A stretch of 64,000 bases of DNA from Diospyros lotus. Taxonomy: Eukaryota > Streptophyta > Magnoliopsida > Ericales > Ebenaceae. Numbering within the stretch: the first letter of the stretch is position 1; every line of letters starts with the position of its first letter. The notes beneath the pieces were generated by a model. It did no database searches. It had not been told where the DNA came from and saw only the letters and a list, made by a program, of their open reading frames with translations. Shown here piece by piece: positions 46,632 through 59,800 of the stretch. Both the position numbers and the translations under genes were made by a program. Location of the stretch: the NCBI RefSeq assembly GCF_014633365.1, contig NC_068344.1, forward strand, positions 37,012,670 through 37,076,669, in the 5' to 3' direction.

Positions 46632-47690
46632 CTTGTCTCCTTTTATAATTGACCCTCAGTAATGGGGAAACTCAAGCCTCAACTTTTGACCTTCCAGCAA
46701 CAAAAGTAAATTGATTTCACATACCCCCCAAAACTCAGTATGACAATCAGTGGGTCGCATAATTGGAGCAGCTAGCATGAATAAAATTGCACAAAAATAA
46801 GCAGCCTACACTAACATCCAGAAAAATGGAGAAGTCAGATATGGCAAAACCAGTCCAGAAATCAAAACTCCTAAAATATTTGATACCCAATATCACTGTG
46901 ATAAAATCTTCTGGCAGGATCACAATGGCAACAAATTTTAATCAAATATTTGAACCAGAGACAATTAATGCACTATGCTCTTCCAAGGTTGGTATTTTCT
47001 TTCTGCAAGTAGTTGAAAAGACCAGGTAAAAATTTGCCTTACTTTCCGCCATTCACCATAATTTTTTCAAGAACTAAATCATAAACACGACGCGAAAATG
47101 TGAACAAAAACAAAAATGCTAGTGAGGTCGGTTACAACAGTTGAAGAAGATTTCCAATCAGCTCTATCCATGTACCCATATTCTCTGTAAAGACATTGCA
47201 TTTCTAACGGTTTCCACAAGAAAATAAAGAGAGAAAACAAAATTCACAGCAAACTACACAGAAAAACGCTGGGCTTCGCTACTCAGAAAATGCAACAAAA
47301 CTTTCTAGCCAAACAAACAGAAAGAGTAGGAAGGAAAGCAGAAGCAAACTTCTTCTGAAGAAAGCGTCCGCACAGAACAACACACCGGAGGATCTCAGAC
47401 GACACCCCCGCGCAGGTGCTGGAGCTGACATTGGGCGTGAAAATTGAAATTCCTGCCGAGAAAATCCGAAGGAAAATTGCCCCCATCTGCAGGGACGCAA
47501 TAGAACAGAATAGATTATTACTAGCTTCCATTCCACACCGAAGTTCCCAAAACCAAAGTTGGGAAATTACGAAAAATAGCAATAAACAAATTCAGAGGAG
47601 CGCATCTCCGTACGGGAAAAGCTGAGAACGACGACGACGGATTCGAGGAGATCTCGCCCGTAGATGAACGGATCAGCCAGAGAGAGAGAT

Positions 47691-47704
47691 ATTAAATATA
47701 TAAG
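47691..47704 (-). promoter_or_regulatory. Candidate TATA box for the TORL gene
   Basis: CTTATATATTTAAT on the minus strand, about 1 kb upstream of the start codon. It would place transcription start near 47660 and implies a long leader, probably spliced. Based on sequence only. Confidence 0.3.
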
Positions 47705-48559
47705 CAATTGATGGATTGATTGATTGATCGATTTCAATTTTGAAAGAGTGTTCTTCGTCTCAGTTTTCGCGCTTTCTTCTTGGTTTCGAAATGGGGAGCG
47801 ACGTGGGGCCTGATGGGCGAACGTGGGCCATCGGGTTGAAGCGTCAGCGTCGCCGGAGAATATATTCGAAACGGACGGTGTGGATTGCGTTTGGTTTGAT
47901 CGTACGGATTCGATCAGAATCATTAATTTCTCTGCCCTTTCGTGTCTCCTGCAGCTCAGCTCCGTTCGATCCTGCTCTTGTTTTTATTTTTTAGATTTAA
48001 AAATTAAAAAATTTATTATTCTCAAAAATAAATTTAATGAATAACTCTCATAAATTCATAATAATCTTATTTAAAATTAAAAATAATTTTATTTATTACT
48101 ATGAAGCATTATTAATTTTAAAATAAAATTATTATAAGTTTATGTTCATCACTTTAACTTATAAAAATTATTTATAAAATTATTAGTGAACATAACATTT
48201 CTCAACCAAAAAAAAAATAACGTTTGGTGTGTCATTTTCATTCTAAAACATAATAAAACGGTACTCTTTATTCTATGTTGGTTTTATGAAAATAATATTA
48301 ATAAAAATAGTATTCAAAAAATTAAATTTATTAATGTTAAAAGTATATAAAAACTATTTGGTTAATGCGTTAGGTATAACACTACACAGGTCAATATGCA
48401 GAGCATTTAAATATCCATCATTTACATCTAAGACTAGTGGAGTTATCTAATTCGATTTAGTCCCTAGCTTTTGTCTCTCAATGCCAGTGTTGGCCCGACA
48501 CAATTCTTCATCGTTGATATTCTTTCTAAGAGTTCTTCTACAAAGTCAGAGAGGGTGGA

Positions 48560-48820
48560 TAGAGAGCTTTACAGAATAGGGACAAAAAAATAAAACTATC
48601 CCGCTCACTTTGTAAAAGTGGGCCACTACTCTCTCCTCTCCCATGACCGTCGTCCTGCCTTCGCCTCACTGTCACGCCAATGACAATCTTCAAGGGGAGG
48701 CGAAGGCAACGACGATCATGGGAGGGGAGAGAAGAGAGCAGTGACTCACTTTGTAAATTTATAAAGTGAATGAGAGCAATTTTATCTTTTTACCCTTATT
48801 CAATAAGCTTGTTAGTAAGA
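48560..48820. repeat. Foldback MITE with GC-rich stem
   Basis: The left arm (48606-48666, cactttgtaaaagtgggcc...tctcccatgaccgtcgt...ttcgcct) is reverse-complementary to 48697-48775 (aggcgaaggcaacgacg...cactttgtaaatttataaagtg). Pairing continues outward through ataaaactat / attttatctt. Small loop region near 48670-48695. No coding sequence. Confidence 0.75.
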
Positions 48821-49439
48821 TTTTCTAACTCTCAAGACTTTTACTCTTCCTAATTTCTACACATTTCATTACTCTATTACAAATTTTCTCTCCCGATATA
48901 CAAAATGATAAAATTATAATATGATATTTAAAAGTAATGGATTCCACTAAAAATTATTATGCCAAACAAGTGGGAGACACATTGCATGCAAAATCTAAAA
49001 TAAAAGCTGACGTGTCAACAAATATTAAAAGATAAAAGAAAGTATCTTATTTAGATGCAACCAAAATTTTAAAGTTTCAACAAATATTGTGTTTCATTGT
49101 TAATTATTTTTAATTCATTAATTATTTTTTAATTATAATTTTATAATAGCTACGATACAGTCGTGCAAGGATGGATCCAAGACATTTTTTTAGAGAAATT
49201 GTATGGATTCAAATTTGGTGAATAAATCACTTAATAAACAAATAACAGTGATCGTCTACGAGATTTAGGTTGCTCAAAAAATAAAATGAAAAATAAATAT
49301 GATACGAAATAAAAAATATATTTTTTATAAAGTAAAAAACAAAAATGTAAAAAAATGAGTAAATAAAAAATATAATTTTTATAAAAATAAATTATTCAAT
49401 CTTAAAATAAACACAAATTTTATAATACATTCAAACAAA

Positions 49440-49672
49440 CATAAATATAAATTTTATCATCCATAAACTATGACTTATTATTGTATGGAAACACATTTTT
49501 AAATTAAAAAGATGTTTTCACTATTTTGCTAACGTTACAAAATGACCTCGTAACGTTTTTAAAATTGTAAATATAACCTAAAAATATATTATTTTTGTAT
49601 TTTGGTACGAAAAATATTTTAACAACGCCAAAATAGCATCCTTGAGGCATTTATGTACATCATAGCACAAGA
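49440..49672 (-). repeat. Dispersed repeat, inverted copy
   Basis: Its reverse complement starts gtgctatgatgtacataaatgcct...ggatgctattttgg and continues aggttatattt...gtcattttgtaacgtta...gaaaaca, paralleling the 10388-10760 copy along most of its length. Confidence 0.65.
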
Positions 49673-49711
49673 CTTCTCATTTTCTTCAAATATAATTCAG
49701 CAATGGATAGT

Positions 49712-50581
49712 CAGAGCCAGGCCCAACATAGGCTGCCTAGGACCCATGCCCATTTCAAGACACTAGGGGTCATGCCCATTTCAATTTTTAGATTTTAAAT
49801 TAGTTAAAAATAATAAATTTAAAAATTAAAGAGACGCTAAAGACCATATCTATTTCAAACCATTATAAATTTTTAATTAATCTTAATCTTTTACCTTTCT
49901 TTTATCAATAATGAATCCAATGAGTATCATTATAATTTTTAATTAATCTTAATCTCTTATATTCCTTTATTAATAATCAATCACATTCCAATGAGTTTAT
50001 CAATTATTTCATGTATTTTAAATTAATCTCAATCTCTTGATTATATCACAACTATTTTCATGAGCCTAACAATGACCACAACTCCATTGTCTTCCTCAGT
50101 TTCTCTCATTTTCAATTTTTTATCCATCCACTTTCATTGACATTTATCATCAATCTGCGCAGACGTAGATCCTCAATCTAATCAATTTAACAACTACGCA
50201 TTTTCTTTAGTAATTTTATTTTCATTCTCATCATCCCGTTGTATGATTTATCATATATATCTTTTAATTTTTTATTATCTTTTAAATTATCAATTAATTT
50301 TAGGTATATATTTCAATATTTATAATCCCTTTTATTATTAGTGAATTTACACTAATGAATTGACAATGGTGTCTATTAAAAAATATGTTGAAATAAATTA
50401 ATTATAATAGTTTAATTATTAATTTTTTATCTAAAAATGTTAAAAGAGTAAATTTAAAATAAAATATTATGAATTTTATATAATAATAAAAATTATTCAT
50501 ATTAATTTTATTTTTAAATATAGTCGTAGAGCCCCATAAAAAATTTCGTTTAGGGCCTCTAAAGTCTGAGGGCCGGACCTG
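49712..50581. mobile_element. Non-autonomous hAT element, 870 bp
   Basis: Ends cagagccaggccc and gggccggacctg are imperfect inverted repeats of the plant hAT CAGGGCCGGCCC type. Flanked by a perfect 8-bp TSD, tggatagt, at 49704-49711 and 50582-50589. The interior is AT-rich and contains gggcctctaaa/ggacccatgccc words near the ends and no transposase. It ends about 240 bp after the CAS stop codon, on the 3' side. Confidence 0.88.
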
Positions 50582-50820
50582 TGGATAGTAGTGGAGTTGC
50601 TGACTGAGCTGTGGGAATCACTGATGGAGAAAGGAGTGCCATCTACTAACAAACCACTGTTCACTTGTAAAATGTAGTACTGCCCTCTAAAGGGACACTA
50701 CTACCGCAAGTACTCTTTAACACTACTTTCAAAAGCATAGCAAACAAAGCTGAAACGGGGAGCGTTACCGGAAGAAGTGGGAAATGCTCAAGTAACAGCA
50801 GCAAAGATGGTAAGAAGGCT

Positions 50821-53800
50821 TCATTGAGCGCCAAGAACCCGGCTACGATACTCTCCCAGAGCCCAAATAGGGAAAATGCATCGATAAGCAGCGTAAGTGA
50901 TCATGCAGTTCTTGTTGAAGACCCCCATGATCTCCTGCAAGGGAGAGAGGACAATTGAATTGCGGTTGGTTAGTCGAGGTTTTCCAAAGGAAGTAGAGCT
51001 TCACACAGCACCGAGAGCATTGCAGAATTACCTCCTGGGGGAAATCCCCGTTCTCCATTTGCGAGTTTATTAGTACTCTTGCTGCACGGTGCAGCGGTGT
51101 TGCATCTCTCTCAGCCTGCACCATAGGTACAAGATTCAGGGAAATCTAGTTCGTAAGCAAGTGATATAAAACCTATTAGCATGGGCAAGACAGCCGGTCG
51201 TGTGACATACAGAAAAGAACTAAGGTGAGCATGAAGCAGAAACAATCTATCAAGATTCAGTAAATTAATTAAAAAGAGATGAAGCTATTGCCACAGCTCC
51301 TTGGTTAGTGATTGGATAAATTGTAACATCGCATTTCAAATGTACATAACTTAAAACATGCATTTTTTAAAACAGGTAGAGCATATGTTTTTGCTTTATT
51401 TCGTCCAAAGTAAATAATACAAGCATTGAAAATGATGAAGAATGGTAAGTAGTTGGACCAGAAAATATCCTGATAAAAACATCCAAATGCACGGGAGAAA
51501 AGGGCAAAGTGGAGGAGGAGCGCTTTAGTGCCTATTGTAAGTATGACAGACATGTTCAAAGTTGAGAAAATTATAGAGAAATGAAGGTAATGAGCCATAC
51601 TATGAACTTTGGGAGAGAGTGATTGAGCAAAAATTAAGAAAATAAACTAAGTTGTCTAAAAATCAATCGGGTTTCATGCGTGGTAAGTTGACAATGGAAA
51701 GAAACTAAGCTATACTTGTTGACGTGCCTAATGGAAAGATATAGAAATAAATAAAAGGATTTACACATGATTTTCATAGATTTAGAAAAAACTTATGACA
51801 AAGTCTCATGTCTTATGGAAGGGTCTTTGAGAAGAGAGAGACGAATTCCTTATACATATAGGGTTTGTTTGGTTTGCGGGATAGGAAAAGATAAATTGGT
51901 GGATAAAAGTTATCCCATGTTTGGTTTGTGTTTATGAACGTGAGGTAATTAATGAGATGGGATAAGGTATTAGGCAGACATGGGATAACATAATCCCTAG
52001 GGGGGGCAGGGCGGGATACATTAGCTAGGGATAGGATAATGAGTGAAATGATTGTTTTATTACCCAAGTATAAATATTTAAACATTTAAAATTTTAAAAA
52101 TTAAAAATTTATAACAAGGGTATTTTGGTCATTTTCGTATTATCATGTGTCTATCATTGCATTAATCAAACAGAAAATAGGATTAAATACAATATATCTC
52201 ATAGTGTAGTCCTGCTAACCAAACACTTTAAGTCTAGGACTAAAAATCCCAAGAATAAACAATCAGTCTTTGATTGCTTATCCCGTGATATCATATACGT
52301 GAACCAAATGGACCCATAGATTATTAAAGTCATGTATCATGCAGCGGAAACACATATTAGAACATGTGGAGATATTGACGCTTTTCCATTACAATTTGAT
52401 TGCATAAAAAATTCATATTAAGCTCTTATCTCTTTGTCCTAGCAATGGATGAACCCAAAAAAATGTTAAAGTAGACGTACCTTGGTGTATGCTGTTTCTA
52501 TTTGCAAATTACATTGTCTTAGTAGATAAGACAAAAGAAGGCATGAACATTAAACTCAAGATATAGAGTATATTTTAGAATGTAGAGGTTTTAAGTTGAG
52601 CTGATTGAAAACTGAATATTTAAGTGTGGATAATGTTATGGTGAAACTTGAAGATCAAGTCAATCCAAAAGAAGATCAATTTAGACATCTTGGATCAATC
52701 AACCAAAAATATCGAGAGATAAATGAGGATGTTACTCATAAAATGAAGGTACGGTGGTTAAAATAAAAAAGTTCTTGGGGAGTTTCATGTGATAGCAAGA
52801 TTCATTTAAAGCTAAAATGAAAATTTCACAAAGTGATTATGATCAGCTTTGTGTGGCACAGAATCCTAGCTGTAAAGCACCAACACTGGTGAAAAAAGAG
52901 CATAATGGAGATAAAAATGTTATGATGATGCGCGACCATACAAGAAAATATAAAATCGGAAAGATTTATACATAAAAAGGTTGGAGTGCCTCCTATTGAA
53001 GAGATGGATGTGTGAGACATGATGAAGATGATTTGGTTATGTGAGAAAAGACTAGTAGAGGCTTTTGTGAGAAAAATGGATGGAATGGAACAAGTTATTA
53101 GGAAAAGAAGTAGAGAATAACCAAGAAAGACTCTTTAGGTATGGTTTGTAAGGGTCTTACAGAAGATATGCCCATGGATACAAACTATGGGCAAGCTAAA
53201 ATTTATGTAGCTGACCCCACTTAATAAAATTAAGGCTTGATATGTTGTTGTAATAGATAAATGAATGGGAAAGGGTGAGTGGAGGAAAACAGTCTTTTTG
53301 AAAAGCAAGTGTTAGGTTGTGTAGAAAATAACATTTTTCCAACCCACACAAATCGGCGAGCCTTGTTCATTGGGGCCATCCTTTAGATAATTTGATGGGA
53401 AAGGAACTAGAGTCTCTTTATTGGAAACAACCTTCTAGAAAAGCAAGTGTAAGGTTGCATATAGGAACTAAAGCCTCATTTGATATGTTTCATAAATTAA
53501 AATCCTCATTAAGTAATTAGTCTTTTCTCATTTTATAGAGAGAATATTTTTTATGCTTGCTTTCATTTACCATCATGAATATCATTCCATTTTAACACAG
53601 AATTACACAACATAAATGACATGGCACAATCTTTTAAGAACATTTGATTACTTCTGCTGTTTCATATCTTGCATAGTTTATGCAATACAATTGGGAACAT
53701 ACATATGGGGATCCTTTAACAATAAAAAAATACGGTGTTTGGTCCCTGTAGTGTAAAATGTCAAGATTCGGTACCTCAATTATTAAAAATTGTTGGTTTA

Positions 53801-56800
53801 AGTTTTTATCGTAATTGAGAGTAAACGGACCCATTATCTATACAATGTAAGATACCATATCACATAAATAAATAAAAAAAGGCCATGTTAGCGAGACACG
53901 TCAGATTAAGCTTAATATATAAATATGATATTTGGTCCCTCAACAATTAAAAAAATTTGACAATTGGTCCATGAGGGGGAAAAAAAAAAGAAAGGACCAA
54001 ATTTAATAATAAAAAAGACCTAAAAATATTTTAAAAAATAACCTAAATTTCATTAAAAAAAACCTAAAAAATTCATTAAAAAAAACCTAAAAATAATCAA
54101 AAAAGCATAAATTTTATAAAAAGATCTACAAATTTCATAAAAAAGCGCTAAAAATATTCAAAAAAATACCTAAATTTCTTAAAAATACCTAAGAATTTCA
54201 TAAAAAGACCTAAAAATAATAAAAAAGAGCTAAATTTTAAAAAAAGACCACAAACTTTCATAAAAAGACCTAAAAATATTCCAAAAAAAGACTTAAATTT
54301 TATAAAAAAAGACAAAAAAATATTCATAAATACCTAAATTTCGTCAAAGACCTAAACATTTCATAAAGAAGACCTAAAAATATTGAAGAAAAGACCTACA
54401 AATTTTATTAAAAGATCTAAAAATAATAAAAAACCTAAATTTCATTTTATATTCCATAAAAAGACCTGAGTTCAATTTTTTATTTTTTATTTAGGTCTTT
54501 TTTGAATATTTTTAGATCTTTTTTTAAAGAAATTTTTAGGTCTTTTATGAAATTTAGGTATATTTTTTTAGGTCTTTTTATGAAATTTAGGTGTTTTTCT
54601 ATTATCTTTAGGTATTTTTTATGAAATTTTTAGGTCTTTTTATGAAATTTAAGTCTTTTTAAAAATATTTTAGCTCTTTTTTATGAAATTTGTAGGTTTT
54701 TTTTTTTATAAAATTTTGGCCTTGTTTTATTATTTTTAGGTGTTTTTATGAAATTTAGGTCATTTTGTTTAATATTTTTAGGGCTTGTATGAAATTTAGG
54801 TCTTTTTTTTATTAAATTTGGTCTATTTTTCATTTTAGGAACAAAATGTCAAAATTTTTTAATTGTTAAAAGACCAAATGTCATATCTATGTATTAAATC
54901 TAATCTGATGTATCTTGCTAACATGGCATTCACTCGCAGAAACAGGTGGTGTGTGCATGCGTTAACAAGTTGTCACAACAAGGACTTAAAACAACAATTT
55001 TTAATAGTTTAGATACCAATTATTGACCTTTTGCATTTCAAAGACCAAATACCATATTTTTTAATTGTTGAGGGGCCTCTATATGTATTAAGTCAATATA
55101 ATTTCATAATTTTTGTCTTATCTATACATATGAATATTCCACATTGGACATTTCAGTGAGCAACATTATCATCTTCTCAACATTTTCACACAAGGAATCC
55201 AGACTCCCACACACACATACATATTTGCTAAGTAAATCCAAACTGATATTTAAAGAACAATCTTCTAATTTTGGAAATGCCAGTTTAGATGTGCAAAAAG
55301 GTTTTAACTTATCAAATGCCAAAACAGGATGCGAGCCTATACACCGAGGCAAGCACTGAAGAGAAATTGTGTTTACCTGGCCAGCATCAATGAGAGCCAA
55401 CATAGCCCATCCAGTATTTACTACATGAGACCTCTTGTCCTCAAGATTGGAATAAACCTGTTGTCCAGGAAATGCCAAATGAATTTATCTTGAGGAATAT
55501 ACTAAAAAAAATGAGAAATAATATGGGTATCATTTATCACAGGGCACCCCAAAGTGACTACTTACAGAAAAATGAGTTGTACAACATTAGCATTGACAAT
55601 AGCCTCCAAATAGCATTAGCATAAATATGTTGCATATGGAAATTCGTAATTATCATCTCAAACATTAAAAGCAACATATTTGACGTCATCGTGCTCTCTT
55701 AACTGACATACATAAAGTTCATCGACCTGAAATGCCTCTACCATTTTAGCACGAGGAATTATTAACTTCCTTTTCTCTAGGAAGTTGCATTTCCCAAAAG
55801 TTATGGTTTGTTCATCCATGAATATTGTTGAAGTGTATAAGTATATATAGTAAGGGTAATATTGTAATTAGGGTACTTTGTATATAATTGAATATATATC
55901 TTGCCTATACATTTTAGAGAATACACATATTATTTTATTCCTCTACATGGTATCAAAGCCAAACCCTAACCCTAATCCTAACTAGTAATGCCACAGCCGC
56001 CGTACACTTCGTTGGCGTTGTTCACCAACTGCTGTCATCTTCACCAGGCCGTGCGCTTCTCACCAGTGCTGCTCACCTTCACACCGGCAGATCTGGTGCA
56101 GATCTGCTTCACTTATCAATGGTTAATTATCGCTGTTTATCTCCTAGGTATTCTGCTTTTAGCTCTTCTTTATCTTTTGCCTCTCTTCCTGAGATTGTTA
56201 TTGTTAGAGTTTTGTCTAGAGTATTGAGGCAGTGACAACAGTATTTTTGTATAGGTTATTATGCGATTTTAGAAGGTAGAGATTGGCGGTGGACTCTCTT
56301 GTAAATAGCTGTCAAGCTGGGGGTAAAACTGATAATATCCATTCTTTAATAGCCTAGGAATTGCCGCGCTAAATATTCTATAGGCATTAAGCGAATAATT
56401 TCAGTTGTTTCTCAAGAAAGTTTTGAGAGAGGAAAGGCTGTGTTTTAGAATAGCTTTTGTAATCTTGAGAGAAGGCTTGTAATCGAGGGGGTGCAACTGA
56501 TGTACTAGGATCATTCTTTTTGAATCAAAGAAGGCTGCTCTTAGAGGGTTCTTAAGGCTGGATGCAGTGCCAATTCAATTGGCATGAACCAGGATAATCT
56601 CGATGTTCTTGTGGATGTGTGGTTTGCTTTTTTGTTTGTGTATTCTTATTCTTTTAATTTTGTTTCTGTTTATTATTTTCTGTTGACTCTATTAAATCTA
56701 TTCCTAAAATCATATCAGTGAGTGTGTGAGAGTAAGTGTGGTAGAATTCTTGTTCAAGAAAATAGTTCCAGAGACCCTAGGTATAACAGTTACAAAAGCC

Positions 56801-59800
56801 CTATCCCATTTAGGACGACAAGATGTTATGGCCGAAGAAATGATTGCTTTACATTTTAATGGAACTTGGGACTTAGTACCTCTTCCAAAGGGTAAATCAA
56901 TTATTGGATGTCATTCAACTTTACTGTCAAGGTTGGCCCTAATGGCCACATTTATCGCTTCAAGGTTCACCTTGTAGCCAAAGGATATACTCAAATTTTT
57001 GGCCTTGATTATGGGGACACCTTTTCTCCTATTGACAAGATCTCCTCTGTTTGTCTTTTCTTATTGCTTGCTGCTATGCTCCATTGGCCTCTCCATCAAG
57101 TCGATGTCAAGAATGATTTCCGTCGTCGTAATTTAAAGGAGGTGTATATGGAGCAACCTCCAAGGTTTGTTGCTCAAGGAGAGTCTGGCCTGGTGTATCA
57201 CTTGTGAAAATTCTTATATGGCTTAAAGCAATCTCCTCGAGCTTTGTTTGGTAGATTCAATTCAGTTGTTTTGAAGTTGGGGTTCACTCAAAGTGGAGCT
57301 AATCATTTTGTCTTTTATCACTCTCAATTTGGTCAACATATTCTCTCGGTGGTATATGCTAATGATATAGTTATTATAGGGAATGGTGTTGTTAGTATCA
57401 CTGAGTTAAAAGCTCACCTTTAACGACAATTTCAGACTAAGGATTTAGGTCCCCTTGAAATATTTTCTTAGTATTGAAATGGCTTAGTCAAAGTAGAGAA
57501 TCTATATTTCTCAAAGGAAGTACGCGTTAGATATGCTTGAGGAGATAGGCATGCTTTGATATAACCCTATAGAGACTCCTATGGACCCAAATATCAAGTT
57601 GCTTCCAAGGTAAGGAGAGATTATTTCTAACCCTTGGTGCTATCGTCGATTAGTTGGCAAGCTCAATTACCTCACAGTCACTCGTTCTAATATTTCATTT
57701 GCTGTGAGTATGCATAGTAAGTCAGTTTCTAGTTTCATCTTGTGACAACCATTAAAATGCAGTAATTCATATTCTTCGATATATTAAAGGTGCCCTTGGT
57801 CGTGATGTGATGTAACGAGATTATAGACACAACCAAATTGGAGGATATACAGATGTTGATTGGGTGGGATCTCCTACAGACAAATGATCCACATCTAGAT
57901 ACTGTGTTTTTGTTGGTGGCAACTTTGTCTCTTGGAAGAGTAAGAAATAAAGTGTTGTTGCTAGGTTCAATGCGTAATAGCCCTAACAACTTGTGAGTTA
58001 CTGTAGCTGAAACAATTAATTGAGGAGTTAGAAGTCATTAAGGTCAAATCTATGCAGTTGAAGTATGACAATCAAGCTGTGATGTACATTGCTTCAATCC
58101 TATATTTTAGGAGAGAATCAAGCACATTGAGATCAAGTACCATTTTATGAGAGAGAAGGTGCTTTTTGGTAGGGGTGTTCAAATTTTGATTTAGACTTAA
58201 AAACCAGACCAGACCAAAGGAAAAGCCCGGTCCAGTCCAAAGACCGAATAAGTTCAGTCCGGTCTTTGGTCTGAAAATTTTGAAAAATCAGTCTTCGTTC
58301 TGGTCTGGTCCAGTCCCAATTTTGGACTGAATGTGATTAAATTACTATATATATATATATATGTAATACAGCAGTATTATACTAAGTTGTTAAGATTAGA
58401 ATTTAGAAGCGCCTTAGATAACTCAATCAATGCTTTGTACTGCCAATCTCTCACACTCCTCACCCGAAATCAAATCAACAACAGAAATATGAAAACTGAA
58501 ATTGAAAACAGTAAAGAGTTTAAGGAAAGAGACAACCAAACCACACAAGAGACAAGATGTTTATCCTGGTTCAGATTACAGTGAGCAATCTTACATCCAG
58601 CCTTGGTCCGAGAGCAATCCACTAGAAATCCAATGAAAGAATAAGTACAAGAACTCCCTCTCACACGAGCACTTCAATCGCGAGATTACAAAGACTATCT
58701 AATCTAGACTTTCCTCTCCTTTTCAGCGCTCGTTGACAGTGAATGAATGAATCAATTTGAGTGTCCGACTGCCTCGCCCTAAGCCTTCTATTTATAGAGG
58801 GTTGGAGGCAGTAATTACAAGGCTTTATATTTTGCCTACACAGACTAAAATATCCCTTATAATAAAACACCTAAGCTAGCCTCTTCCTAACTTAAAATAT
58901 TCAGCCGCTTCCATTCACTAGAGGGATCTTCTGTTCTTTTAAACCTTCTAGACAGATTTCTCAATGCAAAACCCAACATAAGTATTTAGCAGTTTTGCTG
59001 CTGTATACCAAGTATAATACTGCTGTAAATACAACAGTAAATATAGCTTGTATTGCCATGTATACTGTATTTATAGCAGCAATACATACTGCTGTATATG
59101 CATACAAAGTTAATAGGACCATACCAGACCGGACCGGACCGGATCAGACTAAACCGGTTTGGTCTGGTCCAGTCCACCCTTGTACGGTCTGGTCTTCAGT
59201 CCAAAATTTCTACCAATTCCGATTCTGGTCCGGTCTAGGGCCAGTCTGGACCAATTGAACACCACTATTTTTTGGGAATGTTGTTACAACATTTGAGGGC
59301 TTCAATGATCAATTGGCTAAGTTACTCACTAAGTCACACAGAGGACTTCATATGAGTGACATTTGTACCAAGCCGGGCATGCTTAATATATATGCTCTAG
59401 TTTGAGGGGGAGTGTTGAAGTGTATATAGTAAGGGTAATACTGTAATTAGGGTACTTAGTATACTCTTGTATATATATCTTGCCTATACATTTTAGAGAA
59501 TACACAGATTATTTTATTCCAATACAAATATCACCAACATGGAAATATCTGAAATGTTTTGTGTTCAGGATTTTCATGTATCAGGGTTTAGAAGAAAAAC
59601 TGTGTATTGAGATTTGCATATAAAATATACATGCATTCTTTCTTTTTCCATGAATATTTCTCCTTTAATGCTAACTCTTCAATTGCAGAAATTTTGCAGC
59701 CCCTAGGGAAGGAGATCCATAACTTAATAGGGAAATCAATCAATTTTCACCAAAATGGTAGAAACACTTTCATACTTTTGGCACTCTTTCGTAGATGACA

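Larger units (their letters stand above)
46632..49439. other. TORL leader/promoter and intergenic DNA
   Basis: 46632-47660 probably contains the 5' UTR of TORL, possibly with a leader intron; open frames here have no recognisable product. Beyond 48000 the DNA is AT-rich with a foldback MITE at 48560-48820. No additional gene was supported. Confidence 0.5.

Noticed and set aside
47279..47582. Minus-strand open frames of 85-99 aa upstream of TORL
   Set aside because: Probably in the TORL 5' leader; hydrophobic, low-complexity translation with no known domain.
54000..54830. Possible CRISPR-like or satellite array
   Set aside because: Units vary in length and sequence, are not separated by unique spacers, and are inside a foldback transposon in a eukaryotic intron.
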